Assembly: GCA_016715885.1 (NCBI GenBank)
Contig: JADJXL010000018.1
Coordinates: 310,001-374,000 of the forward strand
Source of the DNA: Polyangiaceae bacterium
GTDB lineage: Bacteria; Myxococcota_A; Polyangia; Polyangiales; Polyangiaceae
Direction: 5' to 3'
Length of the DNA stretch: 64,000 nt
Shown here: piece by piece, positions 62,122 to 64,000 of the stretch
Layout: the number at the start of each line of letters is the position of its first letter
Position numbering within the stretch: the first letter of the stretch is position 1
The notes under the pieces: generated by a model
Told to the model about the DNA's origin: nothing
The model's database searches: none
The model's input: the letters and a program-made list of their open reading frames with translations, nothing else
Translations under genes and position numbers: made by a program

Positions 62122-62982
62122 ATGCGCTCGATTCGTCAAAATTCGCTATTCATGGCCGTTGGGCTGATGCCGCTGTGGGCCGTCGAAGCACGCGCTGCGG
62201 CGCCTCCAGCGGTTGCCGAATCGTTCGCGGATGTGCTGCGACAAACGGCAGCCGTCATCGAAGGCGACGTGCAAGACGTGAGCTTCCGGTACGACGATCG
62301 CGAAGGTCCTCGCACGGTGGCCACGATGGCCAACATCGTGGTGCACATCGGTTCGCTCGGATCGTCGCCGCCACGAACGCTCGAGCTGCGGTCCTTCGGC
62401 GGGTTTCTCCCGGACGGTCGCGAAGTGATCGCGATGCACGTGCCAGCATTCACCCCCGGCAAACGCCACGTGGTCTTCTTGCGCAACACGGATTGGTTCC
62501 TTTCTCCTGTTGCGTTTGGTTTCGTGTTTCGTGTCGAGCAACAGGGATCGAGGGCCCCGATCGTGGATCCCTTCGGGCGGCTCGTCGTGGGCGTGGGCAT
62601 GTCCGGGCCCATCGCTGGAGCGCCATTCTGGGCTCGATCCGACGGGGGACTCGCACCATCCATATCGCCCCGCATGGCGCGCGCCCTGACCGAAGACGCC
62701 GTGGATCGGGCGCTCGATGCGATGGGCTTTGCGGACCACGTGCGCGCCTTCGCTGCAGCAACGGACACGTGGCCACGCGGCACGTTCTCGATGGTCCCGG
62801 TCAACTCGAGTCGATCGTGGCGGTTCGTCGAGACAACCCCGCATGTCGCCGACGAGCTGGAACCGTCGAGTCACCCGCTACCGAACGATGAAGAGCTTCT
62901 TGCCTGCTTTGGTCCCGTCGAAGAAGCACGAGATACGACGCCGCTTGGCGGAGAGGTGTGCGACGCGGGAGGTGCACCGTGA
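62122..62982 (+). CDS. Exported protein of unknown function, coupled to a metalloprotease gene
   Basis: 286 residues, ATG 62122; signal peptide RQNSLFMAVGLMPLWAVEAR then AAAPP. The domain at about 30-150 (LRQTAAVIEGDVQDVSFRYD, VHIGSLGSSPPRTLELRSFG, GKRHVVFLRNTDWFLSPVAF) is a small beta fold seen beside matrixin-like proteases in myxobacteria; it has the pattern of 'A-V-V-x-G-x-V' export-associated beta modules. The remainder is polar. The stop overlaps the protease start by 4 bp, so the two are translated together and may form a complex. Confidence 0.7.
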   Translation: MRSIRQNSLFMAVGLMPLWAVEARAAAPPAVAESFADVLRQTAAVIEGDVQDVSFRYDDREGPRTVATMANIVVHIGSLGSSPPRTLELRSFGGFLPDGREVIAMHVPAFTPGKRHVVFLRNTDWFLSPVAFGFVFRVEQQGSRAPIVDPFGRLVVGVGMSGPIAGAPFWARSDGGLAPSISPRMARALTEDAVDRALDAMGFADHVRAFAAATDTWPRGTFSMVPVNSSRSWRFVETTPHVADELEPSSHPLPNDEELLACFGPVEEARDTTPLGGEVCDAGGAP

Positions 62983-64000
62983 TCTCACGCCTGAAATCGA
63001 TCGGCGTGGGGCTCGCATGTGTGCTCTTTGCGCGTGAAGCCGCGGCCTACAGGTACTTGACGTGCAACGGCAATCCCGTGCGCTGGCCGGCCCCGTTCGG
63101 CATGGTGCAGAACTCGTGCAGCATGCCTGCGGGCACCGACGTGGCGAAGGCATACGCGGCCGTCGTCGGGCAGTGGCGAGGCGTCGGCGGGATGCTCGAC
63201 ATGGTCTACCACTACGGATCGTGGCCACCGTCGCGATGCTGGGTCGACGTCGTCGACGAATGGAACGACGTGGCGCTCGTCGACACGGCAAGCATCGATG
63301 GAGCCCTTGGTGAAACCGTGATCGTGCGCAAGTGCGACCGAATCATCGAAGCCAACGTGCTCGTGGCGAATCTGTCGACGCAAGGTTTTGCCAATCCAGA
63401 TGAAGCGTTTGCCGCAGGCACGTGCCCGTACGACATGAAGCGCACGGGTCAAGCGGCGCTGCTGCACGAGTTCGGTCACGCGCACGGTTTGGCCATCACG
63501 TACGCCGGTGGCCCGGACAATCATCCGCTCGGTTTTACAGTCATGCGGCCCACTCCACCCGTACCGCTCGGCGGCGGCGGCCCCGAGCACGTGCACTCGC
63601 AACCAATGCCCGATGACGCAGCGTGCGGACGTTTCCTTTACCCATCGGGCAAGGCCGAGACAAACCTCCTCGCGTCCGCGCAGCGTTTGTCAAAAGGAAC
63701 CATACGCAACAACACCGCATGGCAAACGATCCAGCGATGCCGCGGTGACACGTTTTCCTTTTACTTCACGACGGCGAACACCGGCACGACGACGGCTACG
63801 ACCGATCAACGGTTTTACCTGGCCAAAGCTCCCAATGCTCACACGTGGAGCGGCGTGACGCTCGGCACCTGGTTTGGCGCAACGGTGAATGCCCAAGGGG
63901 CCGTTCACGTGAACGTCACGACCACCATTCCATGCGGCACGCCCAAGGGACTGTACTGGATCTACCACGAAGCGGATTCGGGCGAATCGCTGACGGAAGC
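62979..64000 (+). CDS. Secreted metzincin-like zinc metalloprotease, 3' end beyond the window
   Basis: GTG 62979 overlaps the upstream stop (GTGA); 340 codons are visible with no stop. Signal peptide RLKSIGVGLACVLFAREAAA. The zinc motif ALLHEFGHAHGLAIT (His about residue 163, with Glu and two further ligands, HExGHxxGL) is that of matrixin-type metzincins. The Met-turn may be FTVMRPTP, about 25 residues on. Paired Cys in the N-terminal part (LTCNGNPVRW, NSCSMPAG) are likely disulphides. The visible C-terminal portion (about 230-340) is beta-rich and may bind substrate or carry out sorting. Predation or matrix turnover is a reasonable inference. Confidence 0.85.
   Translation, partial: MISRLKSIGVGLACVLFAREAAAYRYLTCNGNPVRWPAPFGMVQNSCSMPAGTDVAKAYAAVVGQWRGVGGMLDMVYHYGSWPPSRCWVDVVDEWNDVALVDTASIDGALGETVIVRKCDRIIEANVLVANLSTQGFANPDEAFAAGTCPYDMKRTGQAALLHEFGHAHGLAITYAGGPDNHPLGFTVMRPTPPVPLGGGGPEHVHSQPMPDDAACGRFLYPSGKAETNLLASAQRLSKGTIRNNTAWQTIQRCRGDTFSFYFTTANTGTTTATTDQRFYLAKAPNAHTWSGVTLGTWFGATVNAQGAVHVNVTTTIPCGTPKGLYWIYHEADSGESLTE

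Noticed and set aside
61671..62891. A 406-codon plus-strand frame spanning the intergenic region and the exported-protein gene
   Set aside because: It overlaps the real gene in another frame, is very Arg-rich and has no recognisable domain.

Overview
The window looks like chromosome of a myxobacterium, most likely of the Polyangiales (Sorangiineae). It is high in GC. Two large exported proteins end in MYXO-CTERM-like tails (Cys motif, hydrophobic segment, Arg cluster). Several lipoproteins carry Ser/Gly linkers, MopE-type metal-binding motifs or Cys-rich repeats. There is a tandem pair of Ser/Thr kinases and many lipoproteins without assignable function. No rRNA, convincing tRNA, CRISPR array, insertion sequence or prophage was seen.

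Layout. 1-8.4 kb: a truncated histidine phosphatase, a thrombospondin-3-repeat surface protein, a DUF3565/DUF1971 protein, a MopE-type lipoprotein, a GNAT and an LPLAT acyltransferase. 8.4-20.5 kb: an orphan ABC-2 permease with a membrane partner, oligoribonuclease, CDF metal exporter, CAP-domain protein, an MCE/MlaD protein with a C-terminal barrel-like domain, a frameshifted caspase-like gene, a UshA-like multihaem cytochrome lipoprotein, a methyltransferase and a Cys-rich lipoprotein. 20.6-28.6 kb: a tightly packed minus-strand operon for reductive pyrimidine degradation (NCS1 permease, preA, preT, dihydropyrimidinase, beta-ureidopropionase, mmsA), preceded by gph, a membrane sulfatase-fold enzyme and xerC. 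32.8-40 kb: two kinases, a DUF433/DUF5615 toxin-antitoxin pair, and a gor-rsmB-rseP overlapping operon. 40-48.4 kb: glycosyltransferase, a tandem C-type-lectin lipoprotein, a GDPD/sphingomyelinase-D-like lipoprotein, quinone oxidoreductase and an APC permease.

The most notable item is at 48538-48909: an ArsC/Spx-like thioredoxin-fold gene interrupted by an in-frame UGA exactly where the first redox Cys belongs. A perfect 8-bp hairpin sits just downstream, as expected for a bacterial SECIS element. Read through, it is a 123-residue selenoprotein (Sec14-T-T-Cys17). Conventional gene calling would split or lose it.

48.9-64 kb: an FG-GAP lipoprotein, a PAAR protein, a TPR-CHAT protease-like protein with a MYXO-CTERM tail, a D-aminoacylase, a transglutaminase-elicitor-like lipoprotein, a DedA protein, an OmpA-type lipoprotein, and a secreted-protein gene overlapping a metzincin-like protease cut by the window end.

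Two genes (caspase-like and NCS1 permease) carry frameshifts that are either real lesions or sequence errors. Two dispersed families of palindromic intergenic repeats lie directly after stop codons.
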